From the NCBI GenBank assembly GCA_026417495.1, contig JAOADD010000011.1, positions 1-51,445 on the forward strand: 51,445 nucleotides of DNA. Reading direction: 5' to 3'. The stretch comes from Ignavibacteria bacterium. GTDB taxonomy: Bacteria; Bacteroidota; Ignavibacteria; Tepidaquicellales; Tepidaquicellaceae. Position 1 is the first letter of the stretch. The number at the start of each line of letters is the position of its first letter. Below, piece after piece: positions 27,760 through 36,124 of this stretch. A program made the position numbers and the translations under genes. Below the pieces are notes generated by a model that was given only the letters and a program-made list of their open reading frames with translations, made no database searches and was not told where the DNA came from.

Positions 27760-30588
27760 ATGCCAGAAGAGATAAAAACAAAAAAAATACAAGTTTTTCA
27801 ACTATGTAAGGATATAAATCTTCCTAAGGAAGATATTATATCCTTTTTAACGGATAAGTTAGGTTTAAAAAATGTTACTCTGAATACAAAATTAGATGAA
27901 GATACAGTAAACAAAGTATATAGTCACTTTAAAAAAGAAAAAGAAGAACATGAGAAATATCAAAGGAGAGTATTAGATTTCTCAGAAAAAGTTGGAGTAG
28001 AAATATCTGAAGCTCAAGAGCTTAAAAGACGTCAAGAAGAGGAAAGGAAAAAACAGGAGGAAGAAGAGAGAATAAAGAAAGCATTAGAAGAGAAAAAGAA
28101 AAGAGAAGAAGAAGAAAGGAAGAGACAAGAATTACTAGCATTGATTGAGAGGGAGAAATTATTAAAGAAAGAGCAGGAAGAAAAAGAAGCAAAGCAAAAG
28201 AAGTTAATAGAACTTTACGAAGCCAAAAAACGAATTCAAGAAGAAAAGAAAAAGAAAATAGAAGAGGAAAGAAAAAAGAAAGAACAAAAAGAAATAAAGA
28301 AGCCATTAGAAAAAGAAAAACCAAAACCAATCCAAGAAGCAGAGAAAAGACAAACTAAAGATATTGAAAAACCAAAAATAGAAATAATTAAACCGAAACC
28401 AGAGAAAGTCGATCACAAACAAAAAGAAAAAATATTAAAAGACAAAGGTAAAGAACCAAAAGTAAAAGAGATAAAATTTGGTGGCGATGAATCAAAAGTA
28501 AAAAAAGGAAAGGATAAGAAAAAAATAACAATTAAAGATAAAATAAATAAAACAGACCAACCCATAACTCCCCCTAGAACGACGAAAGAAAGAAAGATTA
28601 AAGAGCATCACGAAGTTGAAAAGAAGAAAAAATCAAAGTTAGGAAAACACAGGGAAAATTTAATACAAAGACAAGAAATAGAAGAAGCTTTGAGAGAGAC
28701 TTTGCAGCGAATTGATGAACCAACTCCAATTTCTGCAAGAGCAATAGCAAGGAAGAAAAAGAAAAAAGAAAGACAGGAGCAGGAGAAGAAGTTAGAAGAA
28801 TTAAAAAAGGCATCCGAAAATGTATTACGCGTTACAGAATTTATTACAACTGATGAATTATCAAAATTAATGCAAATAAGTCCCGCAGAGATTATAAAAG
28901 AGTGCTTTAATTTAGGAGTGATTGTTTCAATAAATCAGAGATTAGACAAAACGTTAATTGAATTAATTGCTGAACATTTTGGTTATAAAGTAGAATTTCA
29001 AAAAGAATATCAGGAAGATTTACTAAAAGATTATGATGATCCACCAGAGACTTTAAAACCTCGCCCACCTGTAGTAACAGTTATGGGACATGTTGACCAT
29101 GGTAAAACCTCCTTACTAGATTACATTAGGAGATCCAATGTAGTTGCAGGAGAAGCAGGAGGAATTACACAGCATATTGGTGCATATAAAGTTAAACTTG
29201 ATGAAAAAGGTGGAAAGGAAATAACTTTTCTCGATACACCAGGTCATCAGGCATTTACAGCAATGCGTGCAAGAGGTGGACAAGCTGCGGATATTGTTAT
29301 TCTTGTAGTTGCCGCCGATGATGCTGTTATGCCTCAGACGGTTGAAGCTATTAATCATGCCCTTGCTGCAAATGCACCGATCATTGTTGCTATTAATAAG
29401 ATAGATAAACCCGAAGCGAATCCAGATAGAATCCGTCAACAATTAGCAGAAAGAAACATTTTAGTTGAAGAATGGGGAGGAAAATATCAGTCTGTTGAAA
29501 TATCAGCTAAATTTGGGAAGAATATTGATTTACTTCTTGAAAAAATATTATTGGAAGCAGAATTACTTGATTTAAAGGCAAATCCCAATAGAAAAGCAAG
29601 GGGTGTTGTGATTGAATCTAAAATGGATAAAGGAAGAGGAATTACTGCAACCGTACTAGTTCAAAAAGGTACACTGAGAATTGGGGATGTATTCGTTGCT
29701 GGTATGTGCTCAGGTAAAGTTAAAGCTATGTTTGATGAAAGAGAAAGGAGAATTGATGCTGCAGCACCATCGACACCAGTTCAAATATTAGGATTTGATA
29801 GTATGCCACAAGCGGGAGATACATTCGTATGTGTCGAATCAGAAACATTAGCTAGAGAAATAGCAAAGAAAAGGCAACAATTAAAAAGAGAACAAGATTT
29901 TAGAACAATTAAATTTGTCACTTTAGATGATATTTCAAACCAAATTAAGAAAGGGAAACAGGTTGATTTAAAAGTTATAATAAAAGCAGATGCAGATGGC
30001 TCGGTTGAAGCAATTGCCGACTCATTATTAAAACTTTCAACACCTGAAATAAAAATTTCAGTTGTACATAAAGCTGTTGGACAAATAACTGAATCAGATA
30101 TACTTTTAGCAGAAGCATCAAACTCAATCATAATAGGGTTTAATGTTAGGCCAAACCAGAATGCAAGAAAACTTGCTGAACAAAATAAAATAGATATAAG
30201 ATTACATAATGTAATTTACGATGTTATAGAAGAAGTGAAAAAAGCACTCGTAGGTCTATTAGAACCTGAAAAGAAAGAAGAAGTTACAGCAATAGTAGAA
30301 GTAAAGGAGGTATTCAAAGTACCAAAGGTCGGAAATGTTGCAGGTTGCTATGTACAGGAAGGTAAAATATCAAGGAATAACAAAGTAAGAATAATTAGAG
30401 ATGGACTGGTAAAATATGAAGGGAACATACTTTCACTTAAAAGGCTAAAAGATGATGTTAAAGAAGTGGAAGCAAATTATGAGTGTGGTATTGCTATTGA
30501 AAACTACAATGATATAAAAGTAGGAGATATTATTGAAGCATATAGAATAATAGAAACGAAAAAGACTCTAACATTTGAAAAAATATAA
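27760..30588 (+). CDS. infB: Translation initiation factor IF-2
   Basis: A 942-residue GTPase that recruits initiator tRNA to the 30S subunit. An N-terminal IF2_N-like module (about 1-55) is followed by a very long Lys/Glu-rich, probably coiled-coil and disordered segment (about 60-330), a second IF2_N module (about 352-410), the G domain with GHVDHGKT at 443-450, DTPGHQAFTAMRARG and NKID, then domain II, domain III and the C-terminal fMet-tRNA-binding domain (GNVAGCYVQEGKISR). It follows nusA by 18 bases in the operon. Confidence 0.97.
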   Translation: MPEEIKTKKIQVFQLCKDINLPKEDIISFLTDKLGLKNVTLNTKLDEDTVNKVYSHFKKEKEEHEKYQRRVLDFSEKVGVEISEAQELKRRQEEERKKQEEEERIKKALEEKKKREEEERKRQELLALIEREKLLKKEQEEKEAKQKKLIELYEAKKRIQEEKKKKIEEERKKKEQKEIKKPLEKEKPKPIQEAEKRQTKDIEKPKIEIIKPKPEKVDHKQKEKILKDKGKEPKVKEIKFGGDESKVKKGKDKKKITIKDKINKTDQPITPPRTTKERKIKEHHEVEKKKKSKLGKHRENLIQRQEIEEALRETLQRIDEPTPISARAIARKKKKKERQEQEKKLEELKKASENVLRVTEFITTDELSKLMQISPAEIIKECFNLGVIVSINQRLDKTLIELIAEHFGYKVEFQKEYQEDLLKDYDDPPETLKPRPPVVTVMGHVDHGKTSLLDYIRRSNVVAGEAGGITQHIGAYKVKLDEKGGKEITFLDTPGHQAFTAMRARGGQAADIVILVVAADDAVMPQTVEAINHALAANAPIIVAINKIDKPEANPDRIRQQLAERNILVEEWGGKYQSVEISAKFGKNIDLLLEKILLEAELLDLKANPNRKARGVVIESKMDKGRGITATVLVQKGTLRIGDVFVAGMCSGKVKAMFDERERRIDAAAPSTPVQILGFDSMPQAGDTFVCVESETLAREIAKKRQQLKREQDFRTIKFVTLDDISNQIKKGKQVDLKVIIKADADGSVEAIADSLLKLSTPEIKISVVHKAVGQITESDILLAEASNSIIIGFNVRPNQNARKLAEQNKIDIRLHNVIYDVIEEVKKALVGLLEPEKKEEVTAIVEVKEVFKVPKVGNVAGCYVQEGKISRNNKVRIIRDGLVKYEGNILSLKRLKDDVKEVEANYECGIAIENYNDIKVGDIIEAYRIIETKKTLTFEKI

Positions 30589-30613
30589 GTAAATTTATTT
30601 TTTATTTATAACA

Positions 30614-30967
30614 ATGGCATACCGAGTAGAAAAAGTATCAGAAGAGATTAGACAAAAGATGAATATTGCTATGTCAAAGGATTTAGCAGAATTAAACTTA
30701 GGAATTGTAACGGTTTCTAAGGTTATTTTATCCCCCGATTTAAAGAACGCAAAAATTTATGTAACTTTTATTGGAAATAAAGAGCCATATGAAAAATGTA
30801 TTGATAAATTGAATTATCGGAAAAAACATATCAGGTACATGCTTGGCAAAGAATTAACGATGAAATTTATACCTGAGATACATTTTTATTACGATGATAC
30901 ACTTGATACAGCAGAAAGAATTTTTAAAATTCTAAATGATTTAAGGAAATCTGAATCCTCAGAATAA
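30614..30967 (+). CDS. rbfA: Ribosome-binding factor A
   Basis: A 117-residue 30S maturation and cold-adaptation factor with the KH-like RbfA fold: VSEEIRQKMNIAMSKDLAELNLGIVTVSKVILSPDLKNAKIYVTFIG at the N-terminus and MKFIPEIHFYYDDTLDTAERIFKILNDL at the C-terminus. The length is typical. It sits 25 bases after infB. Its last 17 bases probably overlap the beginning of truB, which lacks a standard start codon. Confidence 0.95.
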   Translation: MAYRVEKVSEEIRQKMNIAMSKDLAELNLGIVTVSKVILSPDLKNAKIYVTFIGNKEPYEKCIDKLNYRKKHIRYMLGKELTMKFIPEIHFYYDDTLDTAERIFKILNDLRKSESSE

Positions 30968-31649
30968 TATATTCTCAAATAGAATAATATTAGTAGATAA
31001 ACCCACCGATTACACAAGTGCGGATATTGTAAGGATATTTAAGAAAAAATTCAAAATAAAAAAAATTGGACATACAGGTACGCTCGATCCAAAAGCAACT
31101 GGATTATTAATTCTTTGTACAGACAAAATGACAAAAGAAATCACTAAACTAATAGAAACTGAGAAAGAATATGAAGGGATTTTCCGCATCGGTGCAACAA
31201 CAAAAACATTTGACACTGAATCAGAAGAAGAAAATATTGTACCAACAAAAGATATAAGTGAAGAATTAATAATATTAACTGCACATTCATTTATAGGAGA
31301 ATCTGAACAAATACCACCGATATATTCAGCAATAAAATATAAAGGGAAACCGTTATATACACACGCACGAAAAGGGAAGAAAGTAGAATTAAAACCTAGA
31401 AGAATTTTCATATCAAAATTTGATGTGAAAAAGCTTAATGAAACAGAAGTTTATTTCAAAATAATATGTAGTAAAGGGACTTACATCAGAACAATTGCTA
31501 ATGATTTTGGACAAAAACTTGGATGTGGCGCATACTTGAAAAGTTTAAGACGCACAAGAATCGGAAATTTTGTTTTAGAAAATTTTAATGAAAATTTAAA
31601 TGGAATTCCTTATAAAATTTTAGAAAACCTGAACAATAATTTTATTTAG
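30951..31649 (+). CDS. truB: tRNA pseudouridine(55) synthase, non-AUG start
   Basis: Pseudouridylates U55 of the tRNA T-loop. The N-terminal core VDKPTDYTSADIVR and the catalytic segment KKIGHTGTLDPKATGLLIL (Asp46 in this numbering) lie upstream of the first in-frame ATG (31128), so a start at 31128 would delete the active site. The frame is open from 30945, and between there and 31128 it contains no ATG, GTG or TTG. CTG at 30951, behind AAGGAA at 30943-30948, is my preferred start; ATA at 30969, just after the rbfA stop, is the alternative. The 232-residue protein is short and lacks a PUA domain, but the C-terminal YIRTIANDFGQKLGCGAYLKSLRRTRIGNF is typical. Confidence 0.88.
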   Translation: MNPQNNIFSNRIILVDKPTDYTSADIVRIFKKKFKIKKIGHTGTLDPKATGLLILCTDKMTKEITKLIETEKEYEGIFRIGATTKTFDTESEEENIVPTKDISEELIILTAHSFIGESEQIPPIYSAIKYKGKPLYTHARKGKKVELKPRRIFISKFDVKKLNETEVYFKIICSKGTYIRTIANDFGQKLGCGAYLKSLRRTRIGNFVLENFNENLNGIPYKILENLNNNFI

Positions 31650-31707
31650 AAAATACCTTTATTATACTTCATATTTCATATATATTTTTTGATAAAATAT
31701 TTTAAAA

Positions 31708-32517
31708 TTGAATAAAATAGAAAAACAAATCTTATTTATTTTAATATCAGCAGTTTTGTTTCTCCTGAACTCTTGCGAGAAGAAAGATTCCTCTATAATA
31801 GATCCTTGTTGCAGAGCTCCTCTTATATCAAATTTTTACAAAACAAAGGACACAGTTTTCACTACATCATTTAATCCACAAATTAACCTTAATGTTTCTG
31901 TAAATGTAGATTTAAACGGTGGTAGCCCATTAAAGTCAGTAATATGCAGAGTTCTTTTCCCTGACAATTCACTTGCAGGAACTTTCCCACTTCAAGATAA
32001 TGGAGTTAGTCCCGATTCTATAAGCGGAGATGGAAGATATTCTGGAACCATTAATATATCTAATATTAGTTGCTTACTGGTTGGACAATATACAATAAAT
32101 GTTTATGCTGAAAATACTGACGGATATATAAGTAATCAAATTAACTCGAAATTCATAGTAGTCAATACTCAAAACTTTCCCCCTTATATTACCTCTTTAA
32201 ATCTTCCAGATAGTGTAGTAAGACCCGTAACTGGCTTCATAAATTTAACAATAGAAGCGACTGCAAATGATACGAACGGTTTTTGTGATATAAAGACTGT
32301 GCAATTCGATGCATATAGGCCAACAGGAAATTATATTGGAAGATTTGAAATGAAAAAAGAAAATAATTTTGGATTATTTTCTTTCACAGCACCTGTTGGT
32401 GCTTCTACTGCAGATTCTCTATTTGGTTATTTTAAATATTATTTTCAAGCAATTGATAATTCAAATGCTGTTAGCCAAATAGTTAAAGATAGTATAAAAT
32501 TTGTAAGGCCTAATTGA
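31708..32517 (+). CDS. Putative lipoprotein with Ig-like beta domains
   Basis: A 269-residue protein starting with TTG. A hydrophobic N-terminus ends in the lipobox LLNSC (Cys near residue 23), so it is probably an envelope lipoprotein. The body is beta-rich, with LQDNGVSPDSISGDGRYSGTI, a motif frequent in Ig-like/choice-of-anchor domains of FCB secreted proteins. I do not recognise a precise family. It starts the plus-strand set with the propeller protein and two PorV-like barrels, 8 bases from the next gene. Confidence 0.65.
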   Translation: MNKIEKQILFILISAVLFLLNSCEKKDSSIIDPCCRAPLISNFYKTKDTVFTTSFNPQINLNVSVNVDLNGGSPLKSVICRVLFPDNSLAGTFPLQDNGVSPDSISGDGRYSGTINISNISCLLVGQYTINVYAENTDGYISNQINSKFIVVNTQNFPPYITSLNLPDSVVRPVTGFINLTIEATANDTNGFCDIKTVQFDAYRPTGNYIGRFEMKKENNFGLFSFTAPVGASTADSLFGYFKYYFQAIDNSNAVSQIVKDSIKFVRPN

Positions 32518-32525
32518 ATTAATTT

Positions 32526-34148
32526 ATGAAATTAAAAATTCTTTTATTACTTTTCTTATTATCAAGTGCTTTGTATTCTCAGGTTATTCATTTACCTGAA
32601 GATTATCATTTTAAGAATCTCAATTTGAAAAATTACATTAACCAAAAGTCACTAATATTTTCTCCCCCCATAGTAGTAAATCCAATAAATAGTAAATATC
32701 CCATAAGTAATTTTATTACAGACATTTTCGTAAATGGAGATACAGTATGGTTTGCTACAGGAAGTGGAATAATGAGAACTATTAGTTATTTCACATCATT
32801 TCAACACTATTATGGATTAGAACCTTTTGGTAAAGATGATATATCAGGCTTTTGTGTTAGAAAAAATATTATTGCAGTTGCAACTGCAACAACAAGACAG
32901 GTAAATGAAGAAAATATTCCTGTTGGTACAGGTATAAAAATATCGACTGATTACGGTATCTCATGGTATGCATTCGATCAACCTATTGATGGACTTGGAG
33001 ATTCCGTTATACAATATGGAAATAATACACTTTATGCATTACCCGTAGTTGTAAGAGAGCAAAATTTAAGTTATGATATTGCTATCACAAGAAATGAATT
33101 TGATACAAATAATTATGTAATTTGGATTACATCTTTTGCAGGAGGATTAAGAAAAACAACAAATTATGGGAATACATGGCAACGAGTTGTATTACCACCT
33201 GATAATCTTGATAGTATTTATATTGGTGGGACTGGTTATAATTTTGCTCTAGATGTTAGACAAAACCTTAATCATAGAGTATTTACGGTAGAGGCATTGA
33301 ACGATAGTACCTTATTTGTTGGTACTGCTAATGGAATAAATAAATCAACAGATTGGGGAAAAAGTTGGCGAAAATATAACTACTTTAATTCTGGTTCAGG
33401 TACTAATAGAGTATCAGGGAATTTTGTAGTTAATCTTCATATACAAAAATTTTCAAACAATTCTATAGTTTGGGCAGCAACAAGAAGGGCAGAAAACCCT
33501 AACGAAGTTAACGCTTTAAGTTATTCATCAAATGGCGGTTATAATTGGGCATATACATTGAAGGACTATACACCTAATGGAATTGCTTCTATGAATGAAA
33601 TTGTTTATGGATTAACTAACGATGGCCTATGGCGTGCAATATATGGCACATTTGACTGGATCAAAGCTCCAACAATATGTGACGAAAGTACAAATGACAT
33701 ATTGAGAACATCAAATTTTTATTGTGGCAATCACATTAGTGATACATTATACATCGGGAGTGATGACGGTTTACTCAGAACTATAGAAACGGGTAATCCA
33801 TGGGGAGGTAAATGGAAAATATTCAGAGCGATAAAAGAAATTGACTTAAGTTCTGATATAAAATCCTATGCTGCTCCTAATCCATTCTCCCCTGCTTATG
33901 AAATAGTAAGAATATTTTTTAAAACAGGGAAACCTATTTCTAAAGTTACTATAAAGATTTTCGATATCGGAATGAATCCAGTTAGAACTGTTATTCAAAA
34001 TGCAACAAGAACAAGTCCAGATGAACTATTTACAATCTGGGATGGAAAAAACAATCAAGGTTTCGTAGTAGCAAACGGAGTTTATTTTTATAGAATTGAG
34101 ATTGACGATGATAAACCTATTTGGGGTAAAATATTAGTTTTACAATGA
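32526..34148 (+). CDS. Secreted propeller protein with FlgD-like C-terminal domain
   Basis: A 540-residue exported protein. The signal peptide (residues 1-18, ending ALYSQ) is followed by a beta-propeller of the Ycf48/sialidase type, with repeats such as TGIKISTDYGISWYAF, GGLRKTTNYGNTWQRV and NGINKSTDWGKSWRKY. The C-terminal 90 residues (YAAPNPFSPAYEIVRIFF ... IFDIGMNPVRTV ... WDGKNNQGFVVANGVYFYRIEID) form a FlgD/Ig-like module, a variant T9SS-associated C-terminus in this group. It lies between a lipoprotein and two PorV-like barrels, so it may be cargo or partner of those barrels. Confidence 0.8.
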   Translation: MKLKILLLLFLLSSALYSQVIHLPEDYHFKNLNLKNYINQKSLIFSPPIVVNPINSKYPISNFITDIFVNGDTVWFATGSGIMRTISYFTSFQHYYGLEPFGKDDISGFCVRKNIIAVATATTRQVNEENIPVGTGIKISTDYGISWYAFDQPIDGLGDSVIQYGNNTLYALPVVVREQNLSYDIAITRNEFDTNNYVIWITSFAGGLRKTTNYGNTWQRVVLPPDNLDSIYIGGTGYNFALDVRQNLNHRVFTVEALNDSTLFVGTANGINKSTDWGKSWRKYNYFNSGSGTNRVSGNFVVNLHIQKFSNNSIVWAATRRAENPNEVNALSYSSNGGYNWAYTLKDYTPNGIASMNEIVYGLTNDGLWRAIYGTFDWIKAPTICDESTNDILRTSNFYCGNHISDTLYIGSDDGLLRTIETGNPWGGKWKIFRAIKEIDLSSDIKSYAAPNPFSPAYEIVRIFFKTGKPISKVTIKIFDIGMNPVRTVIQNATRTSPDELFTIWDGKNNQGFVVANGVYFYRIEIDDDKPIWGKILVLQ

Positions 34149-34167
34149 AAATTAAAAATAGAGTAAA

Positions 34168-35187
34168 TTGAAAAAATTATTATTAATAGTACTTATAATT
34201 TTTAACATATCACAGGCAATAGCTCAATCTGGTGGTTATGCTGGTACCTTTGCAAGATTAGGATTTGGTGCAAGAGGATTATCAAAAGGAAACGCGATGG
34301 TATCAGATTTATTTGGCGAATATTCAGGTTATTACAATCCTGCTCTGGCATGCTTTCAAGAAAATGGGAACGTTTCTTTAGGATATACTTTTATGTCACT
34401 TGATAGGAAATTAAATTTTATTGGATTTGCAAAGAAGTTTCCGCTCCAAAATATCAAAGGTGGTGCAGGCATTTCACTTTCATGGATAAATTTTGGTGTA
34501 TCTAATATTGATGGAAGAGATAATGATGGAAATCAAATTGGAAGCTTTTCAATTTTTGAAAATCAATTTTATCTTGGCACTTCGTTTTTGGTAGAGGAAA
34601 ATTTTGCTTTAGGAATTGGTTTCAAGTTATACTACTCAAAACTTTTTGACGAGGTATCAACAACTTCAATTGCATTTGATTTAGGAGCCGCATATAAATT
34701 TAGTTCTGATTTAAGTTTTGGATTAGCAATAAGAGATTTATCTGCAAAATACAAATGGGAAACAAGTAAAATATATGGCAGCTCTTATGGTAGAACAACA
34801 GAAAATAAATTTCCAATATTAGTGAACTTTGGTTCATCTTATCTTTTACCTAAAAATTTAGGGATAGTATCATTAGAAATAGAAGGAATATTTAATCCAA
34901 ATTTTGATGATAAAATAAATGGTATAAAAATAAAATCAAAAAATTATTATTACCTAAAAGCAGGAGGAGAGTTAAATATAAATGAATACATTAAACTTAG
35001 AGCAGGATGTGATAGGATAGGTTTAAATGAAGATGATTTCTTTGGCTCACTAAAACCAGGTATCGGTATAGGAATTAAGCGAATAATCAGCAAAAATATT
35101 TTATTAGGATTGGATTATTCTTTCCAGTTAGAACCATTTTCGAAAGATGCTATTCAGAATGTATCAATAAATTTAAATTTTAAATAA
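34168..35187 (+). CDS. PorV/PorQ-family outer-membrane protein (first of two)
   Basis: A 339-residue beta-barrel starting with TTG. The signal peptide ends near AIAQ, then GGYAGTFARLGFGARGLSKGNAMVSDLFGEYSGYYNPA, the characteristic opening of PorV/PorQ-like (UPF0164-type) proteins, with alternating hydrophobic beta strands to the C-terminus (ending NVSINLNFK). PorV-family members carry T9SS cargo at the outer membrane. Its TAA shares one base with the ATG of the next barrel gene (TAATG), so the pair is coupled. Confidence 0.8.
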   Translation: MKKLLLIVLIIFNISQAIAQSGGYAGTFARLGFGARGLSKGNAMVSDLFGEYSGYYNPALACFQENGNVSLGYTFMSLDRKLNFIGFAKKFPLQNIKGGAGISLSWINFGVSNIDGRDNDGNQIGSFSIFENQFYLGTSFLVEENFALGIGFKLYYSKLFDEVSTTSIAFDLGAAYKFSSDLSFGLAIRDLSAKYKWETSKIYGSSYGRTTENKFPILVNFGSSYLLPKNLGIVSLEIEGIFNPNFDDKINGIKIKSKNYYYLKAGGELNINEYIKLRAGCDRIGLNEDDFFGSLKPGIGIGIKRIISKNILLGLDYSFQLEPFSKDAIQNVSINLNFK

Positions 35188-36080
35188 TGAAAAAGCGGAT
35201 TTTAATATATTTATTATTCTTTTACTCAATTAATCTTTTTGCACAAAATGATGGCGCTGGAAATACTGGTCTCTCATTTCTTAAAACAGGTATTAATGCA
35301 AGAGCAATTGCAATGGGTGATGCGTATTCAAGTATTTCAGAAGATGCTACTTCTATAATATATAATCCAGCTCTGATTAATTCTGGAAAAAGTAATGTAT
35401 CATTATCACATAACATAGCACTTGTCGATTTTACCTCCTCTTTTATAGGAACTAAATTTGTATTTAATAAATTAGGCGTAGGTATTGGTATAATGCGCGC
35501 AGGGGTGAATGATATTGAAGTAAGATTAACTCCAGGTGCACCATTAGAAAAATTTAATTCGCAAGATATTTCAATCAATCTTGGTTTTTCTTATAATGTA
35601 TATGAAAATATCTCTGTTGGCGTTGCTACAAAATTTTTATATGAAAAAATTTACATTGATGAAGCATCGGGATTCGGATTTGATATAGGTACAAATTATA
35701 AAAAGGACAAATTTTCTTTTTCCTTTGTTTTAGCAAATATAGGTTCTATTGATGAAATGAAAAACGCTCGAACCAAATTACCAACCTTAGTACGATTTGG
35801 AAGTAGTTACCAATATCCCTATAAGGATTTTAACTTTATAGCAGCTGTAGAAGGATTCAAAGTTCTTGAAGGTGGAAAATTTCATATTCATTCGGGTATA
35901 GAAGCTGGATATAAAGATATTCTCTTCATTAGGGTTGGATATCAAACAAATTATGAAAATAAAAATTTTTCTGCTGGACTCGGTTTTAAATATAAAGGAA
36001 TCACAATCGATTATGCATTCATTCCTTATTCGCACACTTTTGGTTCTGGTAATACTTTTTCAATTGGATATAATTTTTAA
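35187..36080 (+). CDS. PorV/PorQ-family outer-membrane protein (second of two)
   Basis: A 297-residue barrel with a signal peptide ending near FAQ and the same opening as its neighbour: GLSFLKTGINARAIAMGDAYSSISEDATSIIYNPAL. It is a shorter paralogue-like protein of the same family, ending in an aromatic residue after Tyr-Asn (SIGYNF), typical of barrels recognised by BamA. It overlaps the upstream barrel gene by one base. A role in export or anchoring of the neighbouring secreted protein is inferred from family and context only. Confidence 0.82.
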   Translation: MKKRILIYLLFFYSINLFAQNDGAGNTGLSFLKTGINARAIAMGDAYSSISEDATSIIYNPALINSGKSNVSLSHNIALVDFTSSFIGTKFVFNKLGVGIGIMRAGVNDIEVRLTPGAPLEKFNSQDISINLGFSYNVYENISVGVATKFLYEKIYIDEASGFGFDIGTNYKKDKFSFSFVLANIGSIDEMKNARTKLPTLVRFGSSYQYPYKDFNFIAAVEGFKVLEGGKFHIHSGIEAGYKDILFIRVGYQTNYENKNFSAGLGFKYKGITIDYAFIPYSHTFGSGNTFSIGYNF

Positions 36081-36124
36081 AAAACAAAATATAAAGAAAA
36101 ATCGATAAGAATATACCTGAAAAA

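Noticed and set aside
28022-28813. Leu/Phe/Ser-rich minus-strand frames opposite infB
   Set aside because: These mirror the Lys/Glu-rich codons of IF-2 and have no signal of their own.
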